From Arthrobacter sp. Bz4 (GTDB lineage Bacteria; Actinomycetota; Actinomycetes; Actinomycetales; Micrococcaceae), in the NCBI RefSeq assembly GCF_003075455.1, contig NZ_QDAE01000012.1, positions 31,891-95,890 of the forward strand: a stretch of DNA of 64,000 nucleotides, in the 5' to 3' direction. Numbering within the stretch: the stretch's first letter is position 1; each line of letters begins with the position of its first letter. Positions 18,617-29,584 of the stretch are shown piece by piece. The translations under genes and the position numbers were made by a program. A model generated the notes under the pieces. It ran no database searches. It saw only the letters and a list, made by a program, of their open reading frames with translations, and was not told the origin of the DNA.

Positions 18617-19276
18617 TCAGAGCGGTGGTGGGATCTGATCCGATTTGTCCCACGGCAGGGTCCACCCCAGGTCATCAAACAAGGCGTCCAGAAGTAGCGC
18701 AGTGAATCCCCACACCGTGACGTCCCTGACCAGGAAAGCCGGGGTGGTCCAGGTGACGCCGTTGCGGTGCCCAATCACAGAACGTCGGCCCGCCGGGTTG
18801 AGCAGGTCCGCCACGGGTACCCGGAAGACGTGTTCGGACTCCGCCTCGTCGACCACCGTGACCGGTGACTGGTCGGCCCACCAGGCGAGCACTGGTGTGA
18901 CCAGGAAGTTACTGACCGGAAGCCCAGACTCGGGGAGCGGTCCCAGCACCTCGATCCCGGCGGTGTCGACGCCGGTTTCCTCCCACGCTTCCCGAAGCGC
19001 CGCCGCCACCGGGCCGTCGTCGCCGTCGTCGATCCGGCCCCCTGGGAACGCCACCTGACCTGGATGGTCCGTCAGCGACCCTGAACGTAGCACCAGCAGG
19101 ACGTCCAGATCATCGGGCACGGCGCCCGCATGGAACTCAGCTGGCCGGTCATCGAGGATACCGAAGAGGATCAGGACCGCTGCGTGGCGCGCCTCTGCCG
19201 GGTCGATGCCGCGCAGCGTCCCCGGCTGCGACACGGACCGCTTCGCCAGATCCAGCAACTGTTCACGGGCACTCAT
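18617..19276 (-). CDS. CoA pyrophosphatase-type Nudix hydrolase
   Basis: This 219-residue protein probably splits CoA or related nucleotides into phosphopantetheine and 3',5'-ADP. The signature of this Nudix subgroup is visible before the box: [19 protein letters not shown], then the Nudix box [19 protein letters not shown] followed by WEETGV. The C-terminal region is typical. It overlaps nth by 4 nt, and translation is probably coupled. Confidence 0.85.
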   Translation of the reverse strand: MSAREQLLDLAKRSVSQPGTLRGIDPAEARHAAVLILFGILDDRPAEFHAGAVPDDLDVLLVLRSGSLTDHPGQVAFPGGRIDDGDDGPVAAALREAWEETGVDTAGIEVLGPLPESGLPVSNFLVTPVLAWWADQSPVTVVDEAESEHVFRVPVADLLNPAGRRSVIGHRNGVTWTTPAFLVRDVTVWGFTALLLDALFDDLGWTLPWDKSDQIPPPL

Positions 19277-20079
19277 GCTCGGAGGCTGTATCCGGCGGCC
19301 TGCAGTTCGCGCCGTGTGGCGCCCCCGCGCATCAGCTGCAGCAACTCTTCCCGCCCCGGCGCCAACTCGTACTTCAGCAGCTTCGCGGCTTTGACCGGGT
19401 CCACCTCGCCGTCACCATAGGCGGGGCAGAGGGCGGCCAGGGGGCATGCGCCGCAGGCTGGTTTGCGTGCATGGCAGACCCGGCGACCGTGGAACACCAC
19501 ATGATGGGAGAGCATGGTCCAGTCCGACGGGTCGAACAAGCGGGCGACGTCGGCCTCCACCTTGACCGCGTCGTCGGACTCGGTCCAACGGAAGCGCCGC
19601 GCGAGCCGGCCGAAGTGGGTGTCGACAGTGATCCCGGGGATGCCAAACGCATTACCGAGTACCACGTTCGCGGTTTTACGACCCACCCCGGGGAGGGTGA
19701 CAAGGTCTTCCAGGCGTGGTGGGACCACCCCATCGAACTCATCGACGAGGCGGTTGGACAAGGCCAGCAGGCTCTTCGACTTGGCGCGGAAAAATCCGGT
19801 GGGCCGGATCAGATCCTGCAGGTCCATTTCGTCGGCTTCAGCAAGACGGCGGGCGTCTGGGTACCTGGCGAACAGGGCCGGGGTGGTGAGGTTGACCCGG
19901 ACATCGGTGGTCTGGGCCGACAGGACGGTCGCTACGAGAAGCTCAAAGGGATTGGTGAAGTCGAGTTCAGCAACGGCGTAGGGGTATTCCTCGGCCAGCC
20001 TGCGTTGAATCCTGCGGGCCCGCCGCTTGATGGCGAGCGGCGACGGATCATGGGAACCCGCGGAGACCGTACCGACCAC
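19273..20079 (-). CDS. nth: Endonuclease III (DNA glycosylase/AP lyase)
   Basis: This base-excision repair enzyme removes oxidised pyrimidines and nicks AP sites. The helix-hairpin-helix [16 protein letters not shown] holds the catalytic Lys, and [14 protein letters not shown] holds the catalytic Asp. The 4Fe-4S ligands are C-x6-C-x2-C-x5-C in [17 protein letters not shown]. It has 268 residues, with an N-terminal extension of about 25 residues. Nth is followed by the Nudix gene with a 4-nt overlap, a common actinobacterial pairing (family knowledge). Confidence 0.95.
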   Translation of the reverse strand: MVGTVSAGSHDPSPLAIKRRARRIQRRLAEEYPYAVAELDFTNPFELLVATVLSAQTTDVRVNLTTPALFARYPDARRLAEADEMDLQDLIRPTGFFRAKSKSLLALSNRLVDEFDGVVPPRLEDLVTLPGVGRKTANVVLGNAFGIPGITVDTHFGRLARRFRWTESDDAVKVEADVARLFDPSDWTMLSHHVVFHGRRVCHARKPACGACPLAALCPAYGDGEVDPVKAAKLLKYELAPGREELLQLMRGGATRRELQAAGYSLRA

Positions 20080-20088
20080 TGTCGGTGC

Positions 20089-21491
20089 CTAGCCGTCGCT
20101 CGGTGCGCGCTCGATGTTGGTGAGATCCCGCATGACACCGATCCGGCCCGTGCGCTTGTCCTGCACCAGAAATTCCTCGCCACGGTCCTCGATGCCCACC
20201 TCCCAGTCACCTGGAAGCAGGACGAAGAGTTCGACACCCGAGGCCTCGTCGACCACCGGGCGGGGTGAACCGACGGCGAACCAGAAGGCTTCCACCACAG
20301 GGGCGTCGTCGTCCGCGTCCTTGGTCGCTGAGATAGAGTCCTGGGACTCGCTGGGCTGGCGTTTCACGACCGGCTGCGCAGTTGTCGCGGCGGCGGTTGC
20401 AGCAGTTGTTGCGGAGGATGTTTCGGGGGTAGCGGCTTTCCGGGTTGCAGTTGCCTGCTGGCCGGTATCCACCGGAGCCTGATCCGCGGTCGGTGAGCTG
20501 ACACCAGCGTCGGAGTTGCCGTCGGGCGACTGGGCGGAGTCGTGCGACTTTGCCGCGTCAGGGGACTGAGCCGGGTCAGGAGACTGCGCCGAGTCGGGGG
20601 ACTGCGCCGAGTCGGGGGACGTGCCATACGGGGCGAAATCCTCATCAGCGAACCGCGGGTAGCCGGATGAATCGGCGTCGGCCAGTTCCTTGTCCTGGAC
20701 CCCGGCTGCTGCCCCCACCCCGCTGTTCAGATGCGCCTCGGGCCTGCTCGGGCCCTGGTCGCCCGAAGAGGACTTCGCTGCGGCGCCGAATCCGAACTTG
20801 CCGGCAATGCCTGGGCTCTTCTTCTGCGCGGCAGGCTGCGATGTGGTCCCGGCGTGACCTGCGCCGAAGCCCGCTGCTGCTGCGCTGGCACCTGCGCCGC
20901 CGTCGAGCCTGGCTGGGGAGTGAACTCGGTAACCTGCTCGGCCGCAACTGGCTCGGAGGCTTTGGGCTTTTTCGGTGCGGCTGGCAGGATGCTACGGGCC
21001 ATCAGGTGGGCGTTTGAGCTGGGACGGCCTGCAAAATCTCGGGCGAACATCGGCAGATGCGGGCCTCCGACGGTGGCGGCCAGCATGCCAATCCCGCCGA
21101 TGAGGCAGATGAGCGGCCCAATGTGGAAGGAGGTGACCGTCTGCAGGAAGAAGAAGGTCGTCGCAAGCGCGGCCACCACCGACGCGAACTGGTCGACCGA
21201 AAGCGAACCGATCCGCAGGTCGGTCCCGAGCCGCCGGGCGGCAATCAAGCCCGCAGTTGCTACCGGGAGGATGATACCGATTCCGAGGAAGAAGAGGGAG
21301 GACGCGTTCCACAGGTTGCCGAACCAGTCATTGGCCTCGAAGAAGGGAAGCAGCGAGCCGATGAAGATCAGCAACACCGAACCGCCGATCACCGCCTCCC
21401 GGAGAGTGAATGGGCCCAGAACCGCCTCGCTGGCGCGGTGTGAACTGTCGCTGCTGCTGCCAGCGAACCGATCGGTGTGCGGATGTGTCAT
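20089..21491 (-). pseudogene. Membrane protein with C-terminal conserved domain, apparent frameshift
   Basis: I do not recognise a named family. The N-terminal part (from the ATG at 21491, MTHPHTDRFAGSSSDSS) has about four hydrophobic segments (REAVIGGSVLLIFIGSLLPFF, SLFFLGIGIILPVATAGLIAA, SVVAALATTFFFLQTV, LICLIGGIGMLAATVGG). A Pro/Ala-rich linker follows. The frame then degrades to Arg-rich sequence and stops at 20727. One frame over, a protein-like sequence runs AGKFGFGAAAKSSSGDQG into a repeated SPDSAQ/SPDPAQ stretch and a conserved-looking end (VEAFWFAVGSPRPVVDEASG, LLPGDWEVGIEDRGEEFLV). One missing base at about 20,880-20,895 would join them into one protein of about 468 residues. Confidence 0.65.
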
Positions 21492-21654
21492 TTCGGGATT
21501 CCATTCGTCGCAGCGGCCGGGCGGGCCGCAGTGGCCAGCCTTGCTTCCTGTCACCAGAGTAGTCAACCCGCCTCTCCTCCACTAGCCATCCGGGTCCACT
21601 CGCGCCCTTCTCACCGCCGCTCACCGCAGAAATTCGACCATTCACATTTGCGGA

Positions 21655-21670
21655 TGTGAGCGCGCCCACA
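21655..21670. promoter_or_regulatory. Candidate Crp/GlxR operator upstream of acs
   Basis: TGTGAGCGCGCCCACA matches the Crp consensus TGTGA-N6-TCACA at 9 of 10 positions. It lies 111 bp upstream of the acs start, in the 289-bp divergent region between the membrane protein gene and acs. In Corynebacterium the Crp-family regulator GlxR controls acetate genes; a crp gene is present in this window at 33,996. Confidence 0.6.
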
Positions 21671-21780
21671 CAAAGTCGGTGCGCGCGGTTAGTCTGGTCA
21701 GCAGTATCGCGGTGCTGCGTGCCGGTTTCGAACCGGGTGGCTCGCCGCCTAACGCTATCCGGCACGATGAAGGGTTGAAC

Positions 21781-23745
21781 ATGACTGAGAACACCCAGAC
21801 CACGCAAGGCGACGCATTTGAGAATCTGCTGCTGGAGGAGCGCAGCTTTCCTCCCACCGAAGAGTTCGCGGCGAATGCCGTAGCTCAGCCCTCCCTCTAT
21901 GAGGAAGGCAAGGCCGGGCCGGAGTTCTGGGCCGCTCAGGCACGCGACCTGCTCACCTGGGACGAAGATTTCACCCAGGCTCTCGACTTCTCCGACGCTC
22001 CCTTCGCGAAATGGTTTGTCGGAGGCCGGGTGAACGCCGCCTACAACGCGCTTGACCGCCACGTTGAGGCCGGCCGAGGGGATCGTGTAGCCATCCATTT
22101 TGAAGGCGAGCCCGGCGACACCCGCTCCTACACCTATGCGGAACTCACGGAAGAGGTCAAGAAAGCATCAAACGCGTTCCTCTCGCTCGGAGTCGAGAAG
22201 GGTGACCGGGTGGCGGTATACCTGCCGATGATCCCCGAGGCAGTCATCACCATGCTCGCCTGTGCCCGGATTGGTGCTGTGCACTCGGTGGTCTTCGGCG
22301 GCTTCTCCGCCGAGGCTCTGCGCAACCGGATCGATGACGCTGAAGCCAAGCTCGTCGTCACGGCGGACGGCACCTACCGTCGCGGCAAGCCCAGCGCGTT
22401 GAAGCCAGCCGTCGACGGCGCCCTGGAACGCGAGGGGCACACCGTCACTAACGTCGTGGTGGTCAAGCGCAACGGCGAGCCGGTGGAGTGGACCGAAGGT
22501 CGGGACGTCTGGTGGAGTGACGCCGTCGGCGGTGCATCAGCCGACCACACCGCCGTCGGACACGACTCGGAGCACCCGCTGTTCATCCTGTACACCTCGG
22601 GCACCACAGGGAAGCCCAAGGGCATCCTCCACACCACCGGCGGGTATCTGACGCAGACGGCCTTCACCCACAAGAACACGTTCGACCTGCGCCCGGAGAC
22701 CGACGTGTTCTGGTGCACGGCCGACGTCGGCTGGGTCACCGGGCACAGCTACGTCGCCTATGCGCCACTCGTCAACGGCGCCACCCAGCTCATGTACGAG
22801 GGCACCCCCGACACCCCGCATCAGGGCCGGTGGTGGGAACTGGTGGAAAAGTACAAGGTGTCCATCCTGTACACGGCTCCGACGGCGATCCGGACGTTCA
22901 TGAAATGGGGCCGCGACATCCCCAAGAAATACGACCTCACCTCGATCCGCGTACTGGGCTCCGTGGGTGAGCCCATCAATCCTGAGGCGTGGATGTGGTA
23001 CCGGGAGATGATCGGTGGGGGCAGTGCACCGATCGTGGATACCTGGTGGCAGACCGAAACCGGTGCGCACATGATCGCCCCGATGCCGGGCGTCACGCAC
23101 GCCAAGCCGGGCTCCGCGCAGGTGGCAGTGCCGGGGATCTCGGTGGATGTCGTGGATGAGATGGGCGAATCGGTGCCCAACGGTTCGGGCGGGTATCTGG
23201 TGGTCCGCGAACCGTGGCCGTCCATGCTCCGTGGCATCTGGGGCGACCCGCAGCGGTTCAAGGACACCTACTGGTCCCGCTTCGACAACATGTACTTCGC
23301 TGGGGACGGCGCCAAGCGCGATAAGGACGGCGACATCTGGCTGCTGGGCCGCGTGGACGACGTGATGAACATCTCCGGTCACCGGCTGTCGACCACCGAG
23401 ATCGAGTCGGCGCTGGTCAGCCACCCGTCGGTGGCTGAGGCCGCCGTCGTCGGTGCCTCCGATGAGACGACAGGCGAGGCAGTGGTCGCGTTTGTGATCC
23501 TGCGTGGCTCGGCCGTCGACGACGACGACATCGTCACCACCCTGCGCAACCACGTGGGCAAGGAGATCGGGCCGATCGCCAAGCCGCGCAACATCCTGGT
23601 GGTGCCCGAGCTCCCGAAGACCCGCTCCGGCAAGATCATGCGCCGCCTGCTCAAGGACGTTGCCGAGGGCCGGGAAGTCGGCGACTCGTCAACCCTGTCC
23701 GACCCGACGATCATGGCTCAGATCGCTCAGTCCCTGAGAAAGTAA
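21781..23745 (+). CDS. acs: Acetyl-CoA synthetase (acetate-CoA ligase)
   Basis: This enzyme activates acetate to acetyl-CoA via acetyl-AMP. It has 654 residues, full length for the family. Adenylation motifs are [30 protein letters not shown] and [14 protein letters not shown]; the C-terminal Lys that is acetylated for regulation lies in [14 protein letters not shown] choose the ATG at 21781 ([10 protein letters not shown]) behind GAAGGGTTGAAC; the frame is open upstream to 21679 but without family similarity. A Crp-type site lies upstream and a strong hairpin follows the stop. Confidence 0.97.
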   Translation: MTENTQTTQGDAFENLLLEERSFPPTEEFAANAVAQPSLYEEGKAGPEFWAAQARDLLTWDEDFTQALDFSDAPFAKWFVGGRVNAAYNALDRHVEAGRGDRVAIHFEGEPGDTRSYTYAELTEEVKKASNAFLSLGVEKGDRVAVYLPMIPEAVITMLACARIGAVHSVVFGGFSAEALRNRIDDAEAKLVVTADGTYRRGKPSALKPAVDGALEREGHTVTNVVVVKRNGEPVEWTEGRDVWWSDAVGGASADHTAVGHDSEHPLFILYTSGTTGKPKGILHTTGGYLTQTAFTHKNTFDLRPETDVFWCTADVGWVTGHSYVAYAPLVNGATQLMYEGTPDTPHQGRWWELVEKYKVSILYTAPTAIRTFMKWGRDIPKKYDLTSIRVLGSVGEPINPEAWMWYREMIGGGSAPIVDTWWQTETGAHMIAPMPGVTHAKPGSAQVAVPGISVDVVDEMGESVPNGSGGYLVVREPWPSMLRGIWGDPQRFKDTYWSRFDNMYFAGDGAKRDKDGDIWLLGRVDDVMNISGHRLSTTEIESALVSHPSVAEAAVVGASDETTGEAVVAFVILRGSAVDDDDIVTTLRNHVGKEIGPIAKPRNILVVPELPKTRSGKIMRRLLKDVAEGREVGDSSTLSDPTIMAQIAQSLRK

Positions 23746-23749
23746 CTCC

Positions 23750-23788
23750 CCGCCTGGGTCCCGGGGCACCATCCCGGGTCCCAGGCGG
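23750..23788 (+). terminator. Hairpin terminator after acs
   Basis: A 16-bp stem with one mismatch (23750-23765 / 23773-23788) around a 7-nt loop begins two bases after the acs stop. It lacks a U-tract, as is common for actinobacterial terminators. Confidence 0.65.
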
Positions 23789-23893
23789 ACCCGGGGTGGT
23801 GCCTCCGGGCGGTGTGATGTGCATCCCGGGGGGTTGTGATCTTGCCCGGCAGGGGTGGCGCCTCGGCCTGCGGCACGAGGACAATTTCGAAAC

Positions 23894-25240
23894 GTGTCTA
23901 CTACCACTGCCCCCGCGACCACTGGCCCCTCCCCGGCCGCCAACCGCAAGATGGCCCGTAAGTCCGCGGCCGCCTCGTTTGTAGGCACCACCCTCGAGTC
24001 CTACGACTTTTACGTCTTCGGAACCGCTGCTGCGTTGGTCTTCAACCAGGTGTTCTTCGCCGCCCAGGATCCCCTCGCGGGCACCCTCTCCGCTTTCCTG
24101 ATCTTCGCGATGGGCTTCGTCGCCCGCCCCCTGGGTGCCATCCTGTTTGGCCATCTCGGCGACCGGATCGGCCGCAAAAAGACCCTCATCTGGACCATCG
24201 TGCTGATGGGCCTGGCCACCGGGTCCGTCGGCCTGCTCCCGGACTACAGCGTGATCGGCGTCTGGGCACCCATCCTGCTGACCGTGCTCCGTCTTCTCCA
24301 GGGGTTGTCCCTCGGCGGCGAGTGGGGCGGGTCCATCCTGATCGCCACCGAGCACGCCGAACCGCGTAAACGCGCGCTGTACGCCTCGATTCCCCAGCTC
24401 GGTTCCCCCGTCGGCACCATGCTCATCTCCCTGGTGTTCCTGATCCTCGCTGTCGTGGCGCCCGACGTCATGACCACTTGGGGATGGCGTATCCCCTTCC
24501 TGCTCGCGTTCCCGTTCCTTGGCATCGCCCTGTACCTGCGGCTCGCCATTGACGAGACGCCGGTGTTCAAAGAGACCGTGCAGACACAGTCGCGCGCCAG
24601 CATTCCGTTCATCGAAGTCATCCGTCGGCAGCCTGCGGCAATCGCCGTCGCGGCCGCAGCGGCAGTGCTCGGTATCGGTTCCTACTTCCTCATGGTTTCC
24701 TACACTCAGGCCTACGGCACCCAACGGCTGGGACTCAGCCAGGAGACCGTGCTCAACGCGGCCCTGATCGGTTCGCTCCTGCAACTGCTGACCATTCCCG
24801 CGTTCGGCTATCTGGCCATGAAGATCGGCTCGGCCAAGGTGGTCGCCGGCGGGGCTATCGGCACCGCCCTCATCGCTTTCCCGCTGTATTGGGTGATCAG
24901 CATCGCCGATGCGCCCACCTATGTGGCCGCCATCCTGTTGGGCGGCATCCTGCCGACCGCCAGCTGGGCCGCGCTTGGCGGATTGATGGCTGACATCTTC
25001 GAGCCCCGCACCGGGTTCACCGCTCTGTCCTTCGCCTATAGCCTGGCGGCGATTGTCGCCGGATTCGCTCCTTCCATTACCCAGGTCCTCGGTACAGCTA
25101 CCGACGGCGTCTGGTGGCACCCCGGAATTGTACTTGCGGTGATGAGCCTGGTGACCGTCGCTGGGGCGCTGGCCGCCGTCCGCCTCCGCCGGACAGCCAA
25201 CCTCACCCGGCCAGCCGACGTCGCACCGATGTCAGCCTGA
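23894..25240 (+). CDS. MHS-family MFS transporter (metabolite:H+ symporter)
   Basis: This inner-membrane symporter has about 449 residues and 12 predicted membrane segments. MHS features are SAAASFVGTTLESYDFYVFG at the N-terminus, the loop GDRIGRKKTL between TM2 and TM3, and RLLQGLSLGGEWGG. The family takes up organic acids, osmolytes or shikimate; the substrate is not readable. The GTG at 23894 (VSTTTAPATTG) is my start choice, with GAGGACAA upstream, over the in-frame ATG at 23855. aroQ follows 63 bp downstream, which leaves a link to quinate/shikimate possible but unproven. Confidence 0.85.
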   Translation: MSTTTAPATTGPSPAANRKMARKSAAASFVGTTLESYDFYVFGTAAALVFNQVFFAAQDPLAGTLSAFLIFAMGFVARPLGAILFGHLGDRIGRKKTLIWTIVLMGLATGSVGLLPDYSVIGVWAPILLTVLRLLQGLSLGGEWGGSILIATEHAEPRKRALYASIPQLGSPVGTMLISLVFLILAVVAPDVMTTWGWRIPFLLAFPFLGIALYLRLAIDETPVFKETVQTQSRASIPFIEVIRRQPAAIAVAAAAAVLGIGSYFLMVSYTQAYGTQRLGLSQETVLNAALIGSLLQLLTIPAFGYLAMKIGSAKVVAGGAIGTALIAFPLYWVISIADAPTYVAAILLGGILPTASWAALGGLMADIFEPRTGFTALSFAYSLAAIVAGFAPSITQVLGTATDGVWWHPGIVLAVMSLVTVAGALAAVRLRRTANLTRPADVAPMSA

Positions 25241-25303
25241 GCACCGCCACACCGCCAACCCCGCTGCTTTTTGGTGCGCCCGGGTGTGGGGCATAGTTAA
25301 GCC

Positions 25304-25774
25304 ATGCCGAAGACCAACACGCTCCTGATCATCAACGGACCGAATCTCAACCTCCTGGGCACCCGCGAACCGGCCACCTACGGCACAGGAACCCTCGCCG
25401 ACGTCGAGGCTCTCGCCGCCGACGCCGCGGGGCGTCACGGTTGGGCCGTCGCGTGCCTGCAGTCCAACCATGAAGGCGAACTGGTCGACGCCATCCAGGC
25501 TGCGGCAGGCGCAGCCGACGGTATCGTCATCAACGCCGGCGCCTACACCCACACCTCCGTCGCCCTTCGCGACGCAATTGCCGCCGTCGGCCTTCCCACG
25601 GTAGAGGTGCATATCAGCAACGTGCACCGGCGGGAAGAATTCCGGCACCAGTCCTACCTGTCGGCTGTTGCGGAAGCCGTGATCGTGGGCGCCGGGATCA
25701 GTGGCTACCGGTACGCCGTCGATTTCCTGATCGAAAAACTCTCCTCCGGATCCGTGGGTTACGCCCCCTCATGA
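25304..25774 (+). CDS. aroQ: Type II 3-dehydroquinate dehydratase
   Basis: This enzyme converts 3-dehydroquinate to 3-dehydroshikimate in the shikimate pathway, or in quinate use. At 156 residues it has the usual length. Motifs are [21 protein letters not shown] (with the catalytic Tyr and Arg), [49 protein letters not shown] (with the catalytic His). It ends just ahead of the ABC ATPase gene, separated by 14 nt, so the two may be co-transcribed. Confidence 0.95.
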   Translation: MPKTNTLLIINGPNLNLLGTREPATYGTGTLADVEALAADAAGRHGWAVACLQSNHEGELVDAIQAAAGAADGIVINAGAYTHTSVALRDAIAAVGLPTVEVHISNVHRREEFRHQSYLSAVAEAVIVGAGISGYRYAVDFLIEKLSSGSVGYAPS

Positions 25775-25788
25775 GGGACGATAGAGGC

Positions 25789-27519
25789 ATGATCGACATC
25801 ACACCCGTTGACGGTGTCCCCAGCGATGCCCCGCTCCTTGAGGTCAAAGACCTCGCCGTAACGTTCAGCACTTCGTACGGCGATGTGATCGCCGTCGAAA
25901 ATGCGAGCTTTACCCTGCGACGCGGGAAAACCCTCGCGATTGTTGGCGAGTCCGGTTCGGGAAAGTCGACGACGGCGATGTCCTGCATCGGCCTGCTGCC
26001 GTCCAATGGCAGGATTACCAGCGGCAGCATCCTGTTCGAAGGCCAGGACCTCGCCACCATTTCTGAAACGAAGATGCGCGCCATCCGCGGGCGGGCCATC
26101 GGGCTGGTCCCGCAGGACCCGATGTCGAACCTCAATCCGGTTACCAAGATCGGCACCCAGGTGGCCGAAACTCTCCTGGTGCACGGAATGGCAACCAAGA
26201 AGAACGTCAAGGAACGCGTCATCGAGGTCCTCACCGCGGCTGGACTGCCCGACGCCGGTGAACGGGCCAAACAGTACCCCCACGAGTTTTCCGGTGGCAT
26301 GCGCCAGCGCGCCCTGATCGCTATCGGGATGGCATGCCAGCCGCGGCTGCTGATCGCCGACGAGCCGACCAGCGCGCTCGACGTCACGGTGCAGCGGACC
26401 ATCCTCGACCAGATTGATCAGATGACCGAACAGTTGGGCACCTCGGTGCTGCTGATCACCCACGACCTCGGCTTGGCGGCTGAACGGGCCTCCGATCTCG
26501 TGGTGATGCACCGCGGCCGGGTGGTGGAGACCGGTCCGGCACAACAGCTCCTCACCGACCCCCAGCACCCCTACACCCAGTCGCTCGTTCGCGCTGCGCC
26601 CAGCGTGGCAGCAGTCCGCCTCCAGCCGGGGACGTACCACGCCGACACCGCGAAGCGCGTCGATGCTGCGGAGGCTGTGTTCGCCGAACACCAGACCGAG
26701 GCGGCCGAGGCTATCGCCGCGGCCGCGACAGCAGGGCGGAACATCGTCGAGATCCGCGACCTGACCAAGGTCTACAAGCGGCGGGGCAGCTCCGAGGACT
26801 TCTACGCGGCGAAGAACGTGACCCTTGATGTGCCCCGCGGCCAGACCGTCGCCATCGTGGGTGAGTCCGGTTCAGGGAAGACGACGACGGCGCGGATGCT
26901 CCTGAAGCTCATCGAGCCGACGTCGGGCAGCATGACCTTCGACGGAATGGACGTCGGAACGCTGGACAAGGCGCAGCTGGCTGACTTCCGGCAGCGGGTC
27001 CAGCCGATCTTCCAGGACCCCTATTCCTCGCTGAACCCGATGTTCACCATTGAGCGGATCGTTGAGGAACCCCTCAACGCGTACAAGAGGGGGTCCAAGA
27101 GTGAGCGGCGGGCCAGGGTCCGCGAACTGATGGACCAGGTGTCGCTGCCGCAGGCCGCGCTGCGCCGCTACCCCTCGGAGCTTTCCGGTGGACAACGGCA
27201 GCGTGTCGCGATCGCCCGTGCGCTGGCTTTGAAGCCGGAGCTGATCATCTGCGACGAGCCGGTCTCCGCGCTGGACGTCCTGGTGCAGGCCCAGATCCTG
27301 AAACTGCTGGGCGATCTGCAGGCGGAGCTTGGACTGAGCTACCTGTTCATCTCCCATGACCTGGCTGTGGTCCGCCTCATTTCCGACTATGTCTGCGTGA
27401 TGAAGGATGGTGAGCTGGTGGAGGCGGCGAGCTCCGAGGAAGTGTTCCAGAACCCGCGCCACCCGTACACCCGGAAGTTGCTGGCCTCGATCCCGGGCAA
27501 CGAACTGAACATCGCTTAG
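25789..27519 (+). CDS. Dipeptide/nickel-type ABC transporter, fused dual ATP-binding protein
   Basis: DppD- and DppF-like ATPases are fused in one 576-residue chain. Domain 1 has GESGSGKSTTAMS, the signature FSGGMRQRALIA and LLIADEPTSALD. Domain 2 (from about residue 325) has [28 protein letters not shown] and LIICDEPVSALD. Both carry the oligopeptide-type C-terminal extension (NPRHPYTRKLL, DPQHPYTQSLV). It energises the permeases encoded at 27,587-29,528, which converge on it. The ATG at 25789 follows GAGGGACGATAGAGGC; an ATG at 25771 overlapping the aroQ stop is the alternative. Confidence 0.93.
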   Translation: MIDITPVDGVPSDAPLLEVKDLAVTFSTSYGDVIAVENASFTLRRGKTLAIVGESGSGKSTTAMSCIGLLPSNGRITSGSILFEGQDLATISETKMRAIRGRAIGLVPQDPMSNLNPVTKIGTQVAETLLVHGMATKKNVKERVIEVLTAAGLPDAGERAKQYPHEFSGGMRQRALIAIGMACQPRLLIADEPTSALDVTVQRTILDQIDQMTEQLGTSVLLITHDLGLAAERASDLVVMHRGRVVETGPAQQLLTDPQHPYTQSLVRAAPSVAAVRLQPGTYHADTAKRVDAAEAVFAEHQTEAAEAIAAAATAGRNIVEIRDLTKVYKRRGSSEDFYAAKNVTLDVPRGQTVAIVGESGSGKTTTARMLLKLIEPTSGSMTFDGMDVGTLDKAQLADFRQRVQPIFQDPYSSLNPMFTIERIVEEPLNAYKRGSKSERRARVRELMDQVSLPQAALRRYPSELSGGQRQRVAIARALALKPELIICDEPVSALDVLVQAQILKLLGDLQAELGLSYLFISHDLAVVRLISDYVCVMKDGELVEAASSEEVFQNPRHPYTRKLLASIPGNELNIA

Positions 27520-27533
27520 AACCGCTCCTGGCG

Positions 27534-27571
27534 GCAAAAGACCCCGCACCGATGGTGCCGGGGTCTTTTGC
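27534..27571. terminator. Bidirectional terminator between ATPase and permease genes
   Basis: A 17-bp GC-rich stem (27534-27550 / 27554-27571, one bulge) with a three-base loop and A-run/T-run flanks (CAAAAG ... CTTTTG) serves the converging genes on both strands. Confidence 0.9.
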
Positions 27572-27586
27572 TTCCTCTCCGTCCCG

Positions 27587-28527
27587 CTACTTCTTTCGGG
27601 TCTTGGGATCCAGCGATTCGCGAAGGGATTCGCCCAGCAGGGTGAAGCCCAATGCCGTAACGGCGATACAGATACCCGGCAGGAAAGCCAACTGCGGCGA
27701 GTTCGTTAGTTCAGCCTGGGCATAGGTCAACATTCGCCCCCACTCGGCCGTTTGGGGCCTGCCGCCACCCAGCCCCAGGAACGACAGCGCTGCGGCGTCA
27801 ATCACCGCGGTGGCAAGGGTCAGGGTCGCCTGGACAATCACCGGCCCCACACTGTTGGGCAACAGGTGGCTCATAGTGATGGTGGAGCGGCTCAGCCCGA
27901 GCGTTTGGGCAGCAAGGATGTAATCCGAGCCTCGTTGGGAGAGCATTGACGCGCGCAGCAACCGAGCGAAGATAGGCACCTGCGAGACACCGATAGCGAT
28001 CATCACCGCGTAGGGCCCCTGACCCAGGATCGCCGCAATGCTGACCGCGAGCAGAAGGCTCGGCACCGAGAGCAGGATGTCGACGAACCGCATGATGACG
28101 CTGTCTACCCAACCGCCAAGGCGCCAGCAAGCAGCCCCAGGATCATGCCACCGACGAGGCCGAGGGCAGTCGAGACGACGCCGATCAGCAGTGACGCCTG
28201 CGCTCCCCAGATCAGCTTGCTGAGCAGGTCACCACCGAACCGGTCGAGCCCGAGCGGGTAGGCGTCAATTTCACCTGGCCCCGGAATATTGGTGGGGGTA
28301 ATCTCCGTCCGGCCCGGCAACTCATTGCCGCCGTAAGGAGCAAGCACCGGTGCCAGGATTGCCACCAGCAGGAACAGGCCCACGATAACTGCACCGGCGA
28401 TGGCCTGCGGGTTCTTTCTCAGCCGCCGGAAGGCGTCCTTCCAGAGTCCGGTTCCGGCGTCGTCGGGAATGGTCGGTTCGGTGGGCGTTGGCCCGTCACC
28501 GGCGGATGGAGGCAATGTTGTACTCAA
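27587..28527 (-). pseudogene. ABC transporter permease, DppC-like, apparent frameshift
   Basis: This is one of the two inner-membrane channel subunits of the peptide-type importer. The first frame (28527 down to 28105) has an N-terminal cytoplasmic region, a first membrane helix (IVGLFLLVAILAPVLAPYGG) and YPLGLDRFGGDLLSKLIWGA. It ends after GLLAGALAVG at a stop. The family sequence continues from about 28,117 in the next frame as GWVDSVIMRFVDILLSVPSL and includes the EAA loop (AAQTLGLSRSTITMSHLLPN). A single missing G at 28,116-28,120 (GGCGGT read as GCGGT) explains this. The reconstructed protein is about 313 residues. It may be intact in the cell. Confidence 0.88.
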
Positions 28528-29528
28528 CTCACACGCACCCTTGGGTCGATGATGCTGTAGGAAATGTCAACCAGTAGATTGATCACTGCGTACAGGATGG
28601 CAATAAGGATGATGAACCCCTGGAGCACCGGATAGTCGAGAGCGAAGATCGCGTCAGCCAGGAATTTCCCGATCCCGTTGAACGCAAACACCGTCTCGGT
28701 GAGCACCGCGCCCGAAATGATGAGGCCCGTCTGCAGCCCGATGGTGGTGACCACCGGGAGCATCGCGTTGCGGAGGATAAACCGGTTCCGGATGGTTTTC
28801 TCCATCAGGCCTTTCGCGCGGGCGGTGCGGACGTAGTCGGCATTCTGGACCTCGAGGACCGAAGCGCGGGTGATCCGCACAATGATCGCCAGAGGGATGG
28901 TGCCCAGGGCGATGCCCGGCAGGATCAGGTGCTGAAATGCGTCCCAGGCGGCGTCCCACTCACCGGTAAGGATGCCATCCAGCACATAGAAGTCGGTGAC
29001 ATGGGTGGCGTCCATCCGGGGATCCTGGCGGCCGTCCGGCGGGAGGATCGGCCATTGGATGGCGAAGAGGTACTTCAGGATGAAGGCAAGGAAGAAGACG
29101 GGAACGGTGATGCCGAGGAGGCTCAACACCACTGAACCGTGGTCGACGAATCGCCCATAGTAGCGGGCGGCCACATAGCCCAGCGGGATGCCGAGGCCGA
29201 TCGCGAAGATCAGTGCTACCACGGCAAGTTCGACGGTACCCGGAAACCGGGTGGCGAACTCCTCCAGCACCGGACGCCCGGTGTCGATCGACGTGCCGAA
29301 GTCCCCTTGCAGCAGCTTGCCCATGTAGGTCAAGTACTGGGCGATGATCGGCTCATTGAAGCCGTATAGCTCGTTGACCCTCTCCACCGCTTCAGGGGTG
29401 GCCCGCTCGCCCAGCAGGGCAGTGGCTGGGCCGCCGGGAAGATTGCGTACCCACAGGAACAACAGGATCGACAGGCCGATCAGAGTGGGTACCAGCAGCG
29501 CGAGGCGCTTACCAATGACGCGTAGCAC
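28524..29528 (-). CDS. ABC transporter permease, DppB-like
   Basis: This 334-residue inner-membrane permease has the typical N-terminus LRVIGKRLALLVPTLIGLSILLF, then RNLPGGPATALLG. The EAA loop is YVRTARAKGLMEKTIRNRFILRNAML, which docks with the ATPase. There are six predicted membrane segments. Its 3' end overlaps the dppC start by 4 nt. It pairs with the DppC-like subunit. Confidence 0.94.
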   Translation of the reverse strand: MLRVIGKRLALLVPTLIGLSILLFLWVRNLPGGPATALLGERATPEAVERVNELYGFNEPIIAQYLTYMGKLLQGDFGTSIDTGRPVLEEFATRFPGTVELAVVALIFAIGLGIPLGYVAARYYGRFVDHGSVVLSLLGITVPVFFLAFILKYLFAIQWPILPPDGRQDPRMDATHVTDFYVLDGILTGEWDAAWDAFQHLILPGIALGTIPLAIIVRITRASVLEVQNADYVRTARAKGLMEKTIRNRFILRNAMLPVVTTIGLQTGLIISGAVLTETVFAFNGIGKFLADAIFALDYPVLQGFIILIAILYAVINLLVDISYSIIDPRVRVS

Positions 29529-29584
29529 GGGGTCCTTTCAGGAACTGATCAAACACACAGGAATCAAACACTGTCCAACGAGCA

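Noticed and set aside
22537..23553. Open frame of 338 residues opposite acs
   Set aside because: Antisense shadow of a highly conserved gene with no ribosome site or motifs of its own.
23711..25120. Open frame of 469 residues opposite the MHS transporter
   Set aside because: It lies fully antisense to a clear transporter gene, and its Gly/Glu/Asp/His-rich sequence is typical of shadow frames.
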